A stretch of 30,883 nucleotides of DNA from a virus: IMG/VR virus record IMGVR_UViG_3300029915_001626, positions 1 through 30,883 of that record, one strand, 5' to 3'. The position numbers were made by a program, and so were the translations under genes. Shown in pieces: positions 6,677 to 12,704 of the stretch (position 1 is the stretch's first letter; every line of letters starts with the position of its first letter). Under the pieces are notes generated by a model that saw only the letters and a program-made list of their open reading frames with translations, was not told the origin of the DNA and searched no databases.

Positions 6677-7181
6677 GAAAATAATCGAAAGTCGATCTGC
6701 GCCTGATTCTATCCCCGCCAGAATTAAGGCATTTAGAAAACGTCTAAAGATGGATCAAACCGTTTTAGCTGAAAACCTTGGCGTGAGCCAGGGAACTATT
6801 TCCGAGTGGGAAAAAGGGGATCACCCTCCTTCACCGATGGCGTTGATGGCGATTGGTCGGCTGGATGAGGATGCGATGTGGTGGTACGAGCAGGCTGGCC
6901 CTCGATTCGCGGAAAGCCTCAAAACAGGGCGATTGATTCAAGAAGTCCGTGCTGAACGGAAAGAGGGAAAGGCAACGGATCCAGAACTATTGGCAAGGGT
7001 GCTTGAGGCGGTCGATGCAGCGATGAATCTGAAGGGAGGCTTTTTCCCAACAAAAATCCGGGCGGGGGTAATCGCTGCGGTCTATGATGATTGGCAGAAG
7101 ACAGGGTTGCGCGACAGTGCGATCATCATCCGGCTGCTAAACGAAGCGCTTCACCCATCGAACCGGAAAGTGCGGACATGA
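6657..7181 (+). CDS. XRE-family phage repressor (174 aa)
   Basis: A cI/c-type repressor expected to hold the early promoter off in the lysogen. An XRE helix-turn-helix lies at about 20-67 (ARIKAFRKRLKMDQTVLAEN then LGVSQGTISEWEKGDHPP), with SQGTISEW as the recognition helix. The C-terminal half (about 95-174) is helical and would serve oligomerisation; no peptidase S24 Ser/Lys motif is visible, so it is not an obvious self-cleaving LexA type. I start at the ATG at 6657 because GAGGAG sits 10 nt upstream; the open frame extends further 5' but into the divergent gene. The DNA is AT-richer than its surroundings (45% GC in 6661-6720), a sign of separate origin. Its stop overlaps the next ATG. Confidence 0.85.
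   Translation: MVDVSVKKIIESRSAPDSIPARIKAFRKRLKMDQTVLAENLGVSQGTISEWEKGDHPPSPMALMAIGRLDEDAMWWYEQAGPRFAESLKTGRLIQEVRAERKEGKATDPELLARVLEAVDAAMNLKGGFFPTKIRAGVIAAVYDDWQKTGLRDSAIIIRLLNEALHPSNRKVRT
6685..6696. promoter_or_regulatory. Putative operator O2 (TCGAAAGTCGAT)
   Basis: Second copy of the 12-bp motif, identical to the first at 10 of 12 positions. It lies 9 bp upstream of the early promoter's -35 box and inside the 5' end of the repressor coding region. Paired sites around a divergent promoter are the usual arrangement for phage repressors; the assignment here is inferred from position and repetition. Confidence 0.5.
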
Positions 7182-7756
7182 TGGCAGGATTCAGCTTCAA
7201 CATCAGAACCGAGTATGAACCTGCGCCGCTTTCAATCCAGATGACCGAGCAAGTTCTTCGTTGGGATGGGTTCAATTCTGTAGATTCGGCCCCTATCATT
7301 GCGAGGAAAATTCTCGATTTCGTCACAGATGGTGCGACGGAAAGAGATTTCATGCGATGGCGCGAATCTGAAGAGGCGCATCCTTGCGCCGCACAGTTAT
7401 CGAAGGAATGGGCACAACTGCTCTTCCGTAGCTTGGCATTAGCTACCTACTCTCATCATCAACACACAATGCTCCCTATAGATCCTGAGATATTTCCTTT
7501 TCTGGAATACGCATCAGCGACAACATACTGCAAGAAACATGCGTCTCTTGATGGTTATATTGCTCGCCCTGACGATCCGATCTGGAACGATATATACCCT
7601 CCGAATGGATGGGTCTGCGGGTGCTCTGTTATGCCCATCATGGCGATGGATGTTCCACCACGCAAACGTATAGGCAGACCGATTCCCGAGGCATTAAGGC
7701 TTCAATGTGTAAACTGGCTCCATATTAGACCGGATCACATCTTAAAATTGCTATGA
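7178..7756 (+). CDS. Second MuF-domain protein behind the repressor (192 aa)
   Basis: The start ATG at 7178 overlaps the repressor stop (ATGA), so the two are co-translated and likely made in the lysogen. From about residue 40 to 160 it aligns along the MuF head-morphogenesis domain of the gene at 15634: ILDFVTDGATERDF against LAETLAKGGTRDDF, then HASLDGYIARPDDPIW against HAALDGFCARAIDPVW. YPPN, a Cys-x-Cys pair (C147, C149) and SVMPI match YPPN, CRC and SVIPI. The usual CRC is CGC here. It lacks the N-terminal half and C-terminal tail of the structural protein. MuF proteins are internal capsid proteins that bind portals, so a prophage-expressed copy could interfere with head assembly or DNA entry of a superinfecting relative. 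That role is inference. Low GC (40% in 7441-7500). Confidence 0.75.
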   Translation: MMAGFSFNIRTEYEPAPLSIQMTEQVLRWDGFNSVDSAPIIARKILDFVTDGATERDFMRWRESEEAHPCAAQLSKEWAQLLFRSLALATYSHHQHTMLPIDPEIFPFLEYASATTYCKKHASLDGYIARPDDPIWNDIYPPNGWVCGCSVMPIMAMDVPPRKRIGRPIPEALRLQCVNWLHIRPDHILKLL

Positions 7757-7797
7757 CAGTGTAACGGGGAAACCTTCACTTCTAGATAAGCACCCCC

Positions 7798-7819
7798 CGC
7801 CGCGCCCCCCTGCGCGGCG
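7798..7819 (+). other. Perfect 8-bp GC hairpin
   Basis: CGCCGCGC (7798-7805) pairs with GCGCGGCG (7812-7819) around a CCCCCT loop, about 40 nt after the MuF-paralogue stop. No T-run follows, so it is at best a weak intrinsic terminator. It may protect the 3' end of the repressor message or separate it from the structured region that follows. Confidence 0.55.
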
Positions 7820-7821
7820 AT

Positions 7822-7879
7822 GTGTTCCATCTTTCTCGCCTACTCCCGGTCTCACCCGCAACCTATCGCTGAGCACTTA
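7822..7879 (+). repeat. 58-bp conserved intergenic element, copy 1
   Basis: Without any gap this segment matches 16465-16522 at 43 of 58 positions by hand count, including GTGTTCCAT at the start, TCCCGGTCT in the middle and GCACTTA at the end. Both copies lie directly downstream of a MuF-domain gene and in the same orientation. Neither copy has a conserved reading frame. It could be a protein-binding site, an RNA element or a module-boundary sequence. Confidence 0.7.
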
Positions 7880-7989
7880 CTCTGCAATCTGAAGGCCCCA
7901 CACGAGTCCCTCTGAAAGGAGGCCGTGCGGTGCAGCCAGAGCAGAGTGTTCGTGGCGCGGCAATAGCCTTGCGGGGTAACTGTCGCGCC
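7879..7989 (+). ncRNA. Possible structured RNA or structured leader
   Basis: An outer stem ACTCTGC/GCAGAGT (7879-7885 with 7941-7947) encloses CCACACG/CGTGCGG (7898-7904 with 7924-7930, one mismatch). Inside that is CCTCT/GGAGG (7909-7913 with 7918-7922, closing U-G) capped by a GAAA tetraloop of the GNRA type. Next comes GGCGCG/CGCGCC (7954-7959 with 7984-7989), which encloses GCAA/TTGC (7960-7963 with 7969-7972). Four nested perfect or near-perfect stems in 111 nt without an ORF suggest an RNA under structural selection. I know no matching riboswitch or ncRNA family. It could be a free RNA or a 5' leader for the 55-residue gene at 8024. Confidence 0.45.
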
Positions 7990-8023
7990 CGGCCTCCCGA
8001 ATGGTGGGGTTCTTGGAGGTTAA

Positions 8024-8191
8024 ATGGCTACGGGTGCTGAAAAGTTTGCACGCAAATACGGGAAATTCATTCGCGCCGCTTTGAATTTCCCGGAGCCGCT
8101 TTCGCGATGGGAACGCATCCGAAACGCAGCTCGTGGTATGGGACGAAAAACGCGAGCGAGTTTGGCGCGATTGTTTGCTCTGCGATCTTGA
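8024..8191 (+). CDS. Small very basic protein (55 aa)
   Basis: ATG at 8024 with GGAGG at 8015-8019. The protein starts MATGAEKFARKYGKFIRAAL and ends in an arginine-rich helix (RGMGRKTRASLARLFALRS). I count 14 Lys/Arg against 3 acidic residues, so it is strongly cationic and would form amphipathic helices able to bind nucleic acid or membrane. It stands alone between the structured region and the lysozyme gene. No family recognised. The good ribosome-binding site is the main support. Confidence 0.5.
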   Translation: MATGAEKFARKYGKFIRAALNFPEPLSRWERIRNAARGMGRKTRASLARLFALRS

Positions 8192-8249
8192 GCGTGAGGT
8201 TGACCTTTCTTGAACGCATCAAGTATGCCACTGGCAACGGGAGATAGGC

Positions 8250-8684
8250 ATGGAATTCAGCGCGGCGGGTTTGGCGTTGCTCAAGAGGTCAGAAGGCTTT
8301 CGTAGCGGGGTCTACCTGGACGTGGCGGGACTGCCCACCATCGGCTACGGGCACAGGCTGTTACATCCAGAGAATTTCCCCAACGGCATCAGCGAAAAAA
8401 CGGCCGCGACGTTTCTGATTTGCGATGTAGGTTATGCAGTTCAGGCCGTGGATCGCCTGGTCAAGGTTCCGCTGACGCAAGGCCAGTTTGACGCCCTGGT
8501 GGACTTCACCTTCAATCTGGGCCAAGGGCGGCTGGCGAAATCGACGCTGCTCAAAGACCTGAACGCGGGCCATTACGAGACGGCCGCGGCGCAGTTGCTG
8601 GAGTGGGATCACAGTGGCGACAGAGAAGTGGAAGCGTTGAAGGCGCGGCGCGCGGCGGAATATGCGCTGTGGCACGGCAAGTAG
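8250..8684 (+). CDS. Phage endolysin, GH24 muramidase (144 aa)
   Basis: A T4/P22-type lysozyme that would cleave the MurNAc-GlcNAc bond of peptidoglycan at lysis. The catalytic pattern E15-x8-D24-x5-T30 is intact (KRSEGFRSGVYLDVAGLPT), followed by IGYGH. The second lobe carries the family motif QFDALVDFTFNLGQGRLAKS (about 91-110), and the length is normal for the family. There is no signal peptide or SAR helix, so export should depend on a holin, which fits the holin-like gene at 10729. A GGGAG lies 7-8 nt before the ATG. A weak TTGACC/TATGCC pair around 8199-8228 could be a promoter but is unconvincing. Confidence 0.92.
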   Translation: MEFSAAGLALLKRSEGFRSGVYLDVAGLPTIGYGHRLLHPENFPNGISEKTAATFLICDVGYAVQAVDRLVKVPLTQGQFDALVDFTFNLGQGRLAKSTLLKDLNAGHYETAAAQLLEWDHSGDREVEALKARRAAEYALWHGK

Positions 8685-8709
8685 CGGGGGTTAGGGGGTA
8701 GGGGTTAGG
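8685..8709 (+). repeat. TTAGGGG-type spacer repeat
   Basis: G-rich degenerate repeat with three units close to GGGGTTAGG directly after the lysozyme stop, related to the repeat at 9430-9466. The remaining 60 nt up to the next gene contain a short hairpin (GCCAGC-CAC-GCTGGC, 8745-8759) just before the ribosome-binding site and nothing else I can identify. Confidence 0.6.
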
Positions 8710-8772
8710 AAAAACAGTGGTCAGGGGTCAGAAAAAACTGAAAGGCCAGCCACGCTGGCGGAAGGAGTGAAC

Positions 8773-9432
8773 ATGCGGTTTGAATCTTTACGCTCGGCGT
8801 GGGGCCGGGCTTCGACGGAACTGTTGGGAGTGCTGGCGCTGTGCGCGGTGCTGATTATGGGCACACTGCCCGTGGTGGGCTGCAACGGGGTGACGGTGGC
8901 GCAAGACATTGTGAATTGGACGCCGTCGCTGGAGAGCGCGATTGCGACGGTTGACACCACCGCCTCGATTCTTGTCCCCGCCGATGCGCCGATCTTTACC
9001 GCGGCGACGGTTGGCTTTGACGCGGCGGCCACGCTGCTGGTTGCCCAGGCCAAGGCGTACCTGGCCAATCCCTCGGCCAGTGTGCTGGCCAAGTTGCAGG
9101 CCGCGGTGCTTTCGCTGCAACAGTCAGTGAATGCCTCGATTCTGTCGGCGGCCAAAATCACCAACACGGCCAGCCAGCAACATGCTTTGTCGGCCATCAA
9201 CGCGGTGGCTACCATTGTGACGGCGATTCTAGGCTTAGTGCAATCGATCAGCAGCAAGGTGGCCTTGGCTCAGATGGCGTCGGCCTCGACCGTCAAGCTG
9301 GCCTCGATTGAGCCTTACGTGGATCATCAGCGAGCAAATCGGATTGTTGCCGATCACTACGGTGAGCCGGAGCTGATGGCCAGCGCGCAGGTTGACCGCT
9401 CGGTTGGCGCGCTGGAGCGAGCCGGGTTTTAG
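8773..9432 (+). CDS. Predicted lipoprotein in the lysis region (219 aa)
   Basis: I start at the ATG at 8773, because GAAGGAG ends 6 nt upstream; an in-frame GTG lies 6 nt earlier. The N-terminus is a lipoprotein signal: basic start, hydrophobic core LLGVLALCAVLIMGTL, lipobox VVGC with C37. The mature part is Ala/Ser/Val-rich and helical (AKAYLANPSASVLAKLQAAV, then further repeated helices), with a second hydrophobic helix near 155-170. It resembles hypothetical phage proteins with long amphipathic helices; a role in outer-membrane disruption, as for spanins, is possible given the neighbours but not shown. Confidence 0.7.
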   Translation: MRFESLRSAWGRASTELLGVLALCAVLIMGTLPVVGCNGVTVAQDIVNWTPSLESAIATVDTTASILVPADAPIFTAATVGFDAAATLLVAQAKAYLANPSASVLAKLQAAVLSLQQSVNASILSAAKITNTASQQHALSAINAVATIVTAILGLVQSISSKVALAQMASASTVKLASIEPYVDHQRANRIVADHYGEPELMASAQVDRSVGALERAGF

Positions 9433-9466
9433 GGGCAGGGATTAGGGGTTAGGGATTAGGGGTTAG
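9430..9466 (+). repeat. TTAGGGG/GGGATTA spacer repeat
   Basis: About five degenerate units alternating GGGATTA and GGGGTTA, starting at the stop codon of the lipoprotein gene. Same family as 8685-8709. Such G-rich strings look like host intergenic spacer repeats rather than phage sequence. Confidence 0.6.
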
Positions 9467-9577
9467 TAAAAGCCCGGATCTGCCTGACTGACGAGATACC
9501 CCATAACGCAGAGCGAACCAACCCCCAGATTGCCAGAGACCGAAATGCGCGGCGCGTACCTGGGGAACTCAACCAAC

Positions 9578-9615
9578 CCGGCGGCATCCAGACGAACCAA
9601 GCTGGATGCCGCCGG
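9578..9615 (+). terminator. 14-bp perfect hairpin in an intergenic gap
   Basis: CCGGCGGCATCCAG (9578-9591) pairs exactly with its complement at 9602-9615 around a 10-nt loop. It is followed by CGCAAAACC rather than a T-run, so rho-independent termination is uncertain. It lies in the 234-nt gap between the lipoprotein and the next gene; apart from repeats at both ends of this gap I found no convincing ORF there. Confidence 0.5.
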
Positions 9616-9625
9616 CGCAAAACCA

Positions 9626-9660
9626 AAAGCTGACGGCTGATTGCTGTTAGCTGAAAGCTG
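9626..9660 (+). repeat. AGCTGA-type spacer repeat
   Basis: Degenerate repeat of AGCTGA/GGCTGA/AGCTGAAAGCTG units ending 6 nt before the next ATG. With the TTAGGGG and GGACAGT types it is the third low-complexity spacer family in this 1.3-kb stretch. Confidence 0.55.
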
Positions 9661-9666
9661 GTTTCC

Positions 9667-9918
9667 ATGGCTTGTAAGCCGGTCACATTCAAAAACATCA
9701 CGCGAGAGCATTTCCAAGCGATTCGCGCGCGGATCAGGGCGCAGGCGGATGTGAGCGTCGTGGGCGACACGGGGACGGCCAGCGGCAACGGCTTCGAGGC
9801 CTCGTGGAACTACGACGAGCCGAGCCAAACGCTGACGATTCAATGCACCAAAAAGCCCTTTTGGGTATCCGATGGCTTGGTCGCGGACAAGATCACGGCC
9901 TTGGTGACAACGGTATGA
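9667..9918 (+). CDS. Small hypothetical protein (83 aa)
   Basis: An 83-residue protein starting MACKPVTFKNITREHFQAIR. The pattern is one helix, a glycine-rich turn (SGNGFEASWNYD), a beta hairpin (SQTLTIQCTKKPFWVSDGLV) and a final helix. This is a small alpha-beta fold I have the impression of having seen as an unnamed phage-associated protein, but I cannot name it. There is no strong ribosome-binding site because the AGCTGA repeat runs up to the start. Its stop overlaps the next ATG by 4 nt, linking it to the nuclease gene. Confidence 0.6.
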   Translation: MACKPVTFKNITREHFQAIRARIRAQADVSVVGDTGTASGNGFEASWNYDEPSQTLTIQCTKKPFWVSDGLVADKITALVTTV

Positions 9919-10550
9919 CGACAGTGGACAGCGGACAGTTGACAGTGAACAGTAAAACCGGCTGGGGATGGATGGCGCTGTGTTTCGCGCTGGCAATCTG
10001 GCTGGCGAGTTGCGGGCCGCGCGTGGCGTATGCGCAGGTTGCCGCCGGGCGCCTGGTGGGCACCGAAACTCTCTATGCGCCCGAGGAAAACCTGGAGCGG
10101 ATGGACGTGGCGGAGATCGACTTGGCGCAACGCACCATTGACCTGGCGGCCTTCAGCTTGACCGATCAGGCTGTTGTGACGGCGCTGGCGGATCGCGCGG
10201 CGCACGGCGTCGCGGTGCGCATCTACCTCGACCGGGGGGAGCTGCAGGCCGAGTGCCGCGGCGACGCAACCTGCGCGCGCATTCCGCTGCACAGTTTGAT
10301 TGGGCTGAAGGGCGTCGAGATCCGCGTCAAGTTTTCTAAAGTGCTGATGCACCTGAAGAGCTATGCGGTTGACGGAAGCCTGGTGCGCGACGGTTCGGCC
10401 AACTTCAGCGAGGCGGGAGAGCGGCGGCAAGACAATTCCGCCACCTTTACGACCGGTGACGAGACGGTGAAGAGCTTCGAGAGCAAGTTCACGGCGATGT
10501 GGTTCCGGCCCGACAACCTGACCGTCGCCCAGGCGGTGACGACCCCGTAA
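9915..10550 (+). CDS. Exported phospholipase-D-like nuclease (211 aa)
   Basis: A single-HKD enzyme of the Nuc endonuclease type, which works as a dimer. The HxKx4D motif is H146-L-K148-x4-D153 (MHLKSYAVDG), followed by GSANFSEAG (160-168), matching the GSxNxT element of the family, and FESKFTAMW near the end. The N-terminus has a hydrophobic export signal (WMALCFALAIWLASCG), giving a lipobox-like LASC (C33) or a signal-peptidase site after AYA (about 40). It would therefore act in the periplasm or outside. The first 17 residues (TTVDSGQLTVNSKT) are encoded by a GGACAGT spacer repeat, so the native start may be the ATG at 9972. It could degrade host or competing DNA, or act on lipids during lysis. 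Confidence 0.82.
   Translation: MTTVDSGQLTVNSKTGWGWMALCFALAIWLASCGPRVAYAQVAAGRLVGTETLYAPEENLERMDVAEIDLAQRTIDLAAFSLTDQAVVTALADRAAHGVAVRIYLDRGELQAECRGDATCARIPLHSLIGLKGVEIRVKFSKVLMHLKSYAVDGSLVRDGSANFSEAGERRQDNSATFTTGDETVKSFESKFTAMWFRPDNLTVAQAVTTP
9921..9953 (+). repeat. GGACAGT-type spacer repeat, copy 1
   Basis: Five degenerate units of the form (G/A)ACAGT in 33 nt. It matches 24963-24995 at 29 of 33 positions by hand count. It lies inside the 5' end of the nuclease reading frame and appears to have been captured as coding sequence. Confidence 0.65.
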
Positions 10551-10728
10551 ATGTCCCAAAACGGGAAAACGCACGAGGATTCGTTTTAAGGCGTCGCCGG
10601 AAATTTCTGGTGGGTTCGTACTTGAAAAAAATATGAACTGCGTAAACCGTATTTTTCTGTGCCAGCAACGGGCACTTCTCGGGGACGGTCAGACCCCGGA
10701 AACGGGTTTCAGGGTTTTGGAGGGTTTT

Positions 10729-11154
10729 ATGGGCAGGATTTGGGCGGTGGTGGTGGTTTGGTGGCAGGGGAAGAAAACCATGGTCGGGGGCGGCCTGGTG
10801 ATGGCGGCGGCAGTGGCCGGCGTTTGGTATGGCAAATTGGACCCGGTAACGGGGCTGACGGTGCTGGGAATCGGCTTGTCGATTGCCGGTTTCAGCGCCA
10901 AGGCGAACCGTCACCAGGCGGAGCTGCTGACGGTGCTCCAGGGCGTGGCCCAGGCCGGGAGCGATGTTCGGGCAGGGAAACCGGAGCAGGCGATTGCTGA
11001 TGCGGAGCAGACGGCGGGGGCGATTGGCTCTGCAGAAGCGCCTAGCCTTATATCCTCTGCCGGGGCAAGTCTCCACATCACGGCTGAGAACGCCGCGGAA
11101 TTGAACTCGCTCACTCAAGCGCTTCTGCGCATTTATCCGGGGTACGCCAAGTGA
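10729..11154 (+). CDS. Holin-like protein with two membrane helices (141 aa)
   Basis: I start at the ATG at 10729 behind GGAGGG (10719-10724); the open frame extends back to 10633, but without a ribosome-binding site. Two membrane segments follow a short start: about 18-34 (MVGGGLVMAAAVAGVWYG) and 40-56 (VTGLTVLGIGLSIAGFSA), with a Gly-Lys-Leu-Asp turn between. The C-terminal 85 residues are soluble and helical. Two close helices and a soluble tail downstream of an endolysin without its own export signal fit a holin. The 178-nt gap before it holds short hairpins (GTGCC/GGCAC, CGGGG/CCCCG around 10661-10698) and no other gene I can support. Confidence 0.6.
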   Translation: MGRIWAVVVVWWQGKKTMVGGGLVMAAAVAGVWYGKLDPVTGLTVLGIGLSIAGFSAKANRHQAELLTVLQGVAQAGSDVRAGKPEQAIADAEQTAGAIGSAEAPSLISSAGASLHITAENAAELNSLTQALLRIYPGYAK

Positions 11155-11693
11155 CGGCACTGGGGCTGAGTTCGATAGGCGTTCCCAAAGCGGAGCTGGC
11201 TTTCGGCTTCAGAGGCGGCTGGCTGCGGCGCATCGGCGTAGCGGTGGGAGGAGCTAGCGGCGCTGCGATTGTGTTGGGCGCTTACGAAGTGCTGCGCAGC
11301 CAGCCCGACAGAGCCTTTGCTCTGTTGCAGGGGTGGGGTCCAACATTCCTGATCGTCATTGTGGCGTTGTATATAGTGGGCAATTTTCTGGAGGGCCTGA
11401 ACGCCACCGTTCGCGAGAGCTTCAATGTGGTGGCGGCTGGGGTGCAGAATTCCGCCGAAGCCGCGGGGCGCACAGCCGATGCGCTGACGCGACTTGCCGA
11501 GCAGGGCGGAGAGCAGGCGCGAGAGACGCAAAGGCTGGCGACGTTTGCCGCGCAAGAGTCGCAGAACGTCTATGAGCGGCTCGATCAGCAGGATGAGGTG
11601 CTCGGCCAGTTAATGAAATCGATGAATACAATTCAAGGGCGTTTGTTCGACAGAACGAGGGGTGAGAGCGATGGCATTGGAAGCGGAACGTAG
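11151..11693 (+). CDS. Membrane protein with coiled-coil tail (180 aa)
   Basis: GTG start at 11151 overlapping the previous stop (GTGA). Two membrane helices lie at about 28-47 (IGVAVGGASGAAIVLGAYEV) and 59-80 (LQGWGPTFLIVIVALYIVGN). They are followed by a long charged helix from about 85 to 165 (SAEAAGRTADALTRLAEQGG onward), likely a coiled coil. Direct coupling to the holin-like gene suggests a lysis role such as an antiholin or i-spanin analogue, but no family match is visible. Its 3' end overlaps the next gene by 23 nt. Confidence 0.6.
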   Translation: MTALGLSSIGVPKAELAFGFRGGWLRRIGVAVGGASGAAIVLGAYEVLRSQPDRAFALLQGWGPTFLIVIVALYIVGNFLEGLNATVRESFNVVAAGVQNSAEAAGRTADALTRLAEQGGEQARETQRLATFAAQESQNVYERLDQQDEVLGQLMKSMNTIQGRLFDRTRGESDGIGSGT

Positions 11694-11997
11694 AGAGATT
11701 CTGGCGCGGCGCCGCCGGGGTATCATCCTCAAGCTGATCCGTGAGAATCACGAGGATCAGGCACAGCGCTATACGGATGGAGAACTCTGGGCCATGCTGC
11801 TGCGGATCGGCCAGACGGTGGGCCGTACCCAGGTAGTGACGCTGCTTCAGGATCTTCAGGTGCTCGATTACATCGACTTCAAATCCCAAACGGATGATGA
11901 AGACGGGCGAACGAGGCTGATGGAGATTATGCTCACGCCGTCCGGTTTGCGCTTTTACACGCGTCACAAGAGCAATGAGGATGTGTCGTTCAACTAG
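11671..11997 (+). CDS. Winged-helix protein before the terminase, VpaChn25_0724-like (108 aa)
   Basis: The ATG at 11671 follows GGTGAGAGCG. The protein has the layout of the short winged-helix proteins found upstream of DUF3486 in Mu-like phages. It opens with a basic helix (ILARRRRGIILKLIRE); then TDGELWAMLLRIGQTVGRTQ and VVTLLQDLQVLDYIDF form the HTH, and MEIMLTPSGLRFYTRH the wing. The name follows that family from memory. A role next to the terminase, in packaging or late regulation, is inferred from position. Confidence 0.7.
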   Translation: MALEAERREILARRRRGIILKLIRENHEDQAQRYTDGELWAMLLRIGQTVGRTQVVTLLQDLQVLDYIDFKSQTDDEDGRTRLMEIMLTPSGLRFYTRHKSNEDVSFN

Positions 11998-11999
11998 CC

Positions 12000-12704
12000 A
12001 TGCCCAAGCCCAGGCCAAAAACCGGAGAACGCCGCTCTGTGAAGCAGCCGCTCAAGATTGATCGGCTGCCGCAGAGCGCGCAGGATGCGATCAAGCTGCT
12101 CTATGATCGCGGCCGGACCTGGGTAGAGATTGCCGAGCAGTCGGCGCGGCCCTATAGCGCGGAGTGGGAAAAGGACGCCGGCGGCTTTATCGATTGGGTC
12201 CAGGTCGAGACGGATGACCTCGACCTCTTCCCCGGACTGTGCCTGGCGAAGTCAACTCTGCAACGCTGGTTTGACTTGCGGGTTTCGCAGGTGCGCGCGC
12301 AGGTGCTGGCCGAGAGCGCCAAGGCCCGCGAGTGGGCGCAGGCTTTTGCCGGCAATGACCTGGCGGGTTCAAACGCCGCCGTGATGAACGCCATGCGCGA
12401 CCAGGTCTTTACCTTGATGCAAAAGGTTGGCCCCGGCGACCAGGCGAAGTTTCTTGAGGGGCTGAATCTGCTCTCGTTGACCTTGTCGCGCTTGCAGCGC
12501 GTCGAACTGCAAGCCAAGCGAGTGGAAGTAGACCAGCGCAAGATCAAGATTCTGGAGGACCGGGAGAAAATGGCCCGGGAGAATCTTGACCAGGCGACTC
12601 AGCAGGCGGCCAAGAAGGGCACGGGTCAGTTCTCCCTGGAAGACATCAATCTCCTACGCGAGCGCACCTTTGGGCTGCCCCCTTTGGTGATCGCCCATGA
12701 TTGA
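12000..12704 (+). CDS. DUF3486 protein, Mu gp27-like small terminase (234 aa)
   Basis: Mu gp27 homologues act as the small terminase subunit that recognises phage DNA for headful packaging. A basic N-terminus (MPKPRPKTGERRSVKQPLKI) is followed by a first HTH (LPQSAQDAIKLLYDRGRTWV), then AKSTLQRWFDLRVSQVR, the second DNA-contact helix typical of the family. From about 95 to 200 there are long helices for oligomerisation. The protein ends with ERTFGLPPLV. An insert at about 45-75 (SAEWEKDAGGFIDWVQVETD) makes it longer than Mu gp27. It overlaps the terminase start by 8 nt. Confidence 0.85.
   Translation: MPKPRPKTGERRSVKQPLKIDRLPQSAQDAIKLLYDRGRTWVEIAEQSARPYSAEWEKDAGGFIDWVQVETDDLDLFPGLCLAKSTLQRWFDLRVSQVRAQVLAESAKAREWAQAFAGNDLAGSNAAVMNAMRDQVFTLMQKVGPGDQAKFLEGLNLLSLTLSRLQRVELQAKRVEVDQRKIKILEDREKMARENLDQATQQAAKKGTGQFSLEDINLLRERTFGLPPLVIAHD

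Noticed and set aside
7879-7989. tRNA or known riboswitch
   Set aside because: No T-loop GTTCGA sequence, no CCA end, no anticodon arm and no riboswitch core that I recognise.
9433-9666. Small gene in the gap after the lipoprotein
   Set aside because: Open frames exist on both strands, but none has a ribosome-binding site and a 14-bp hairpin plus spacer repeats occupy the gap.
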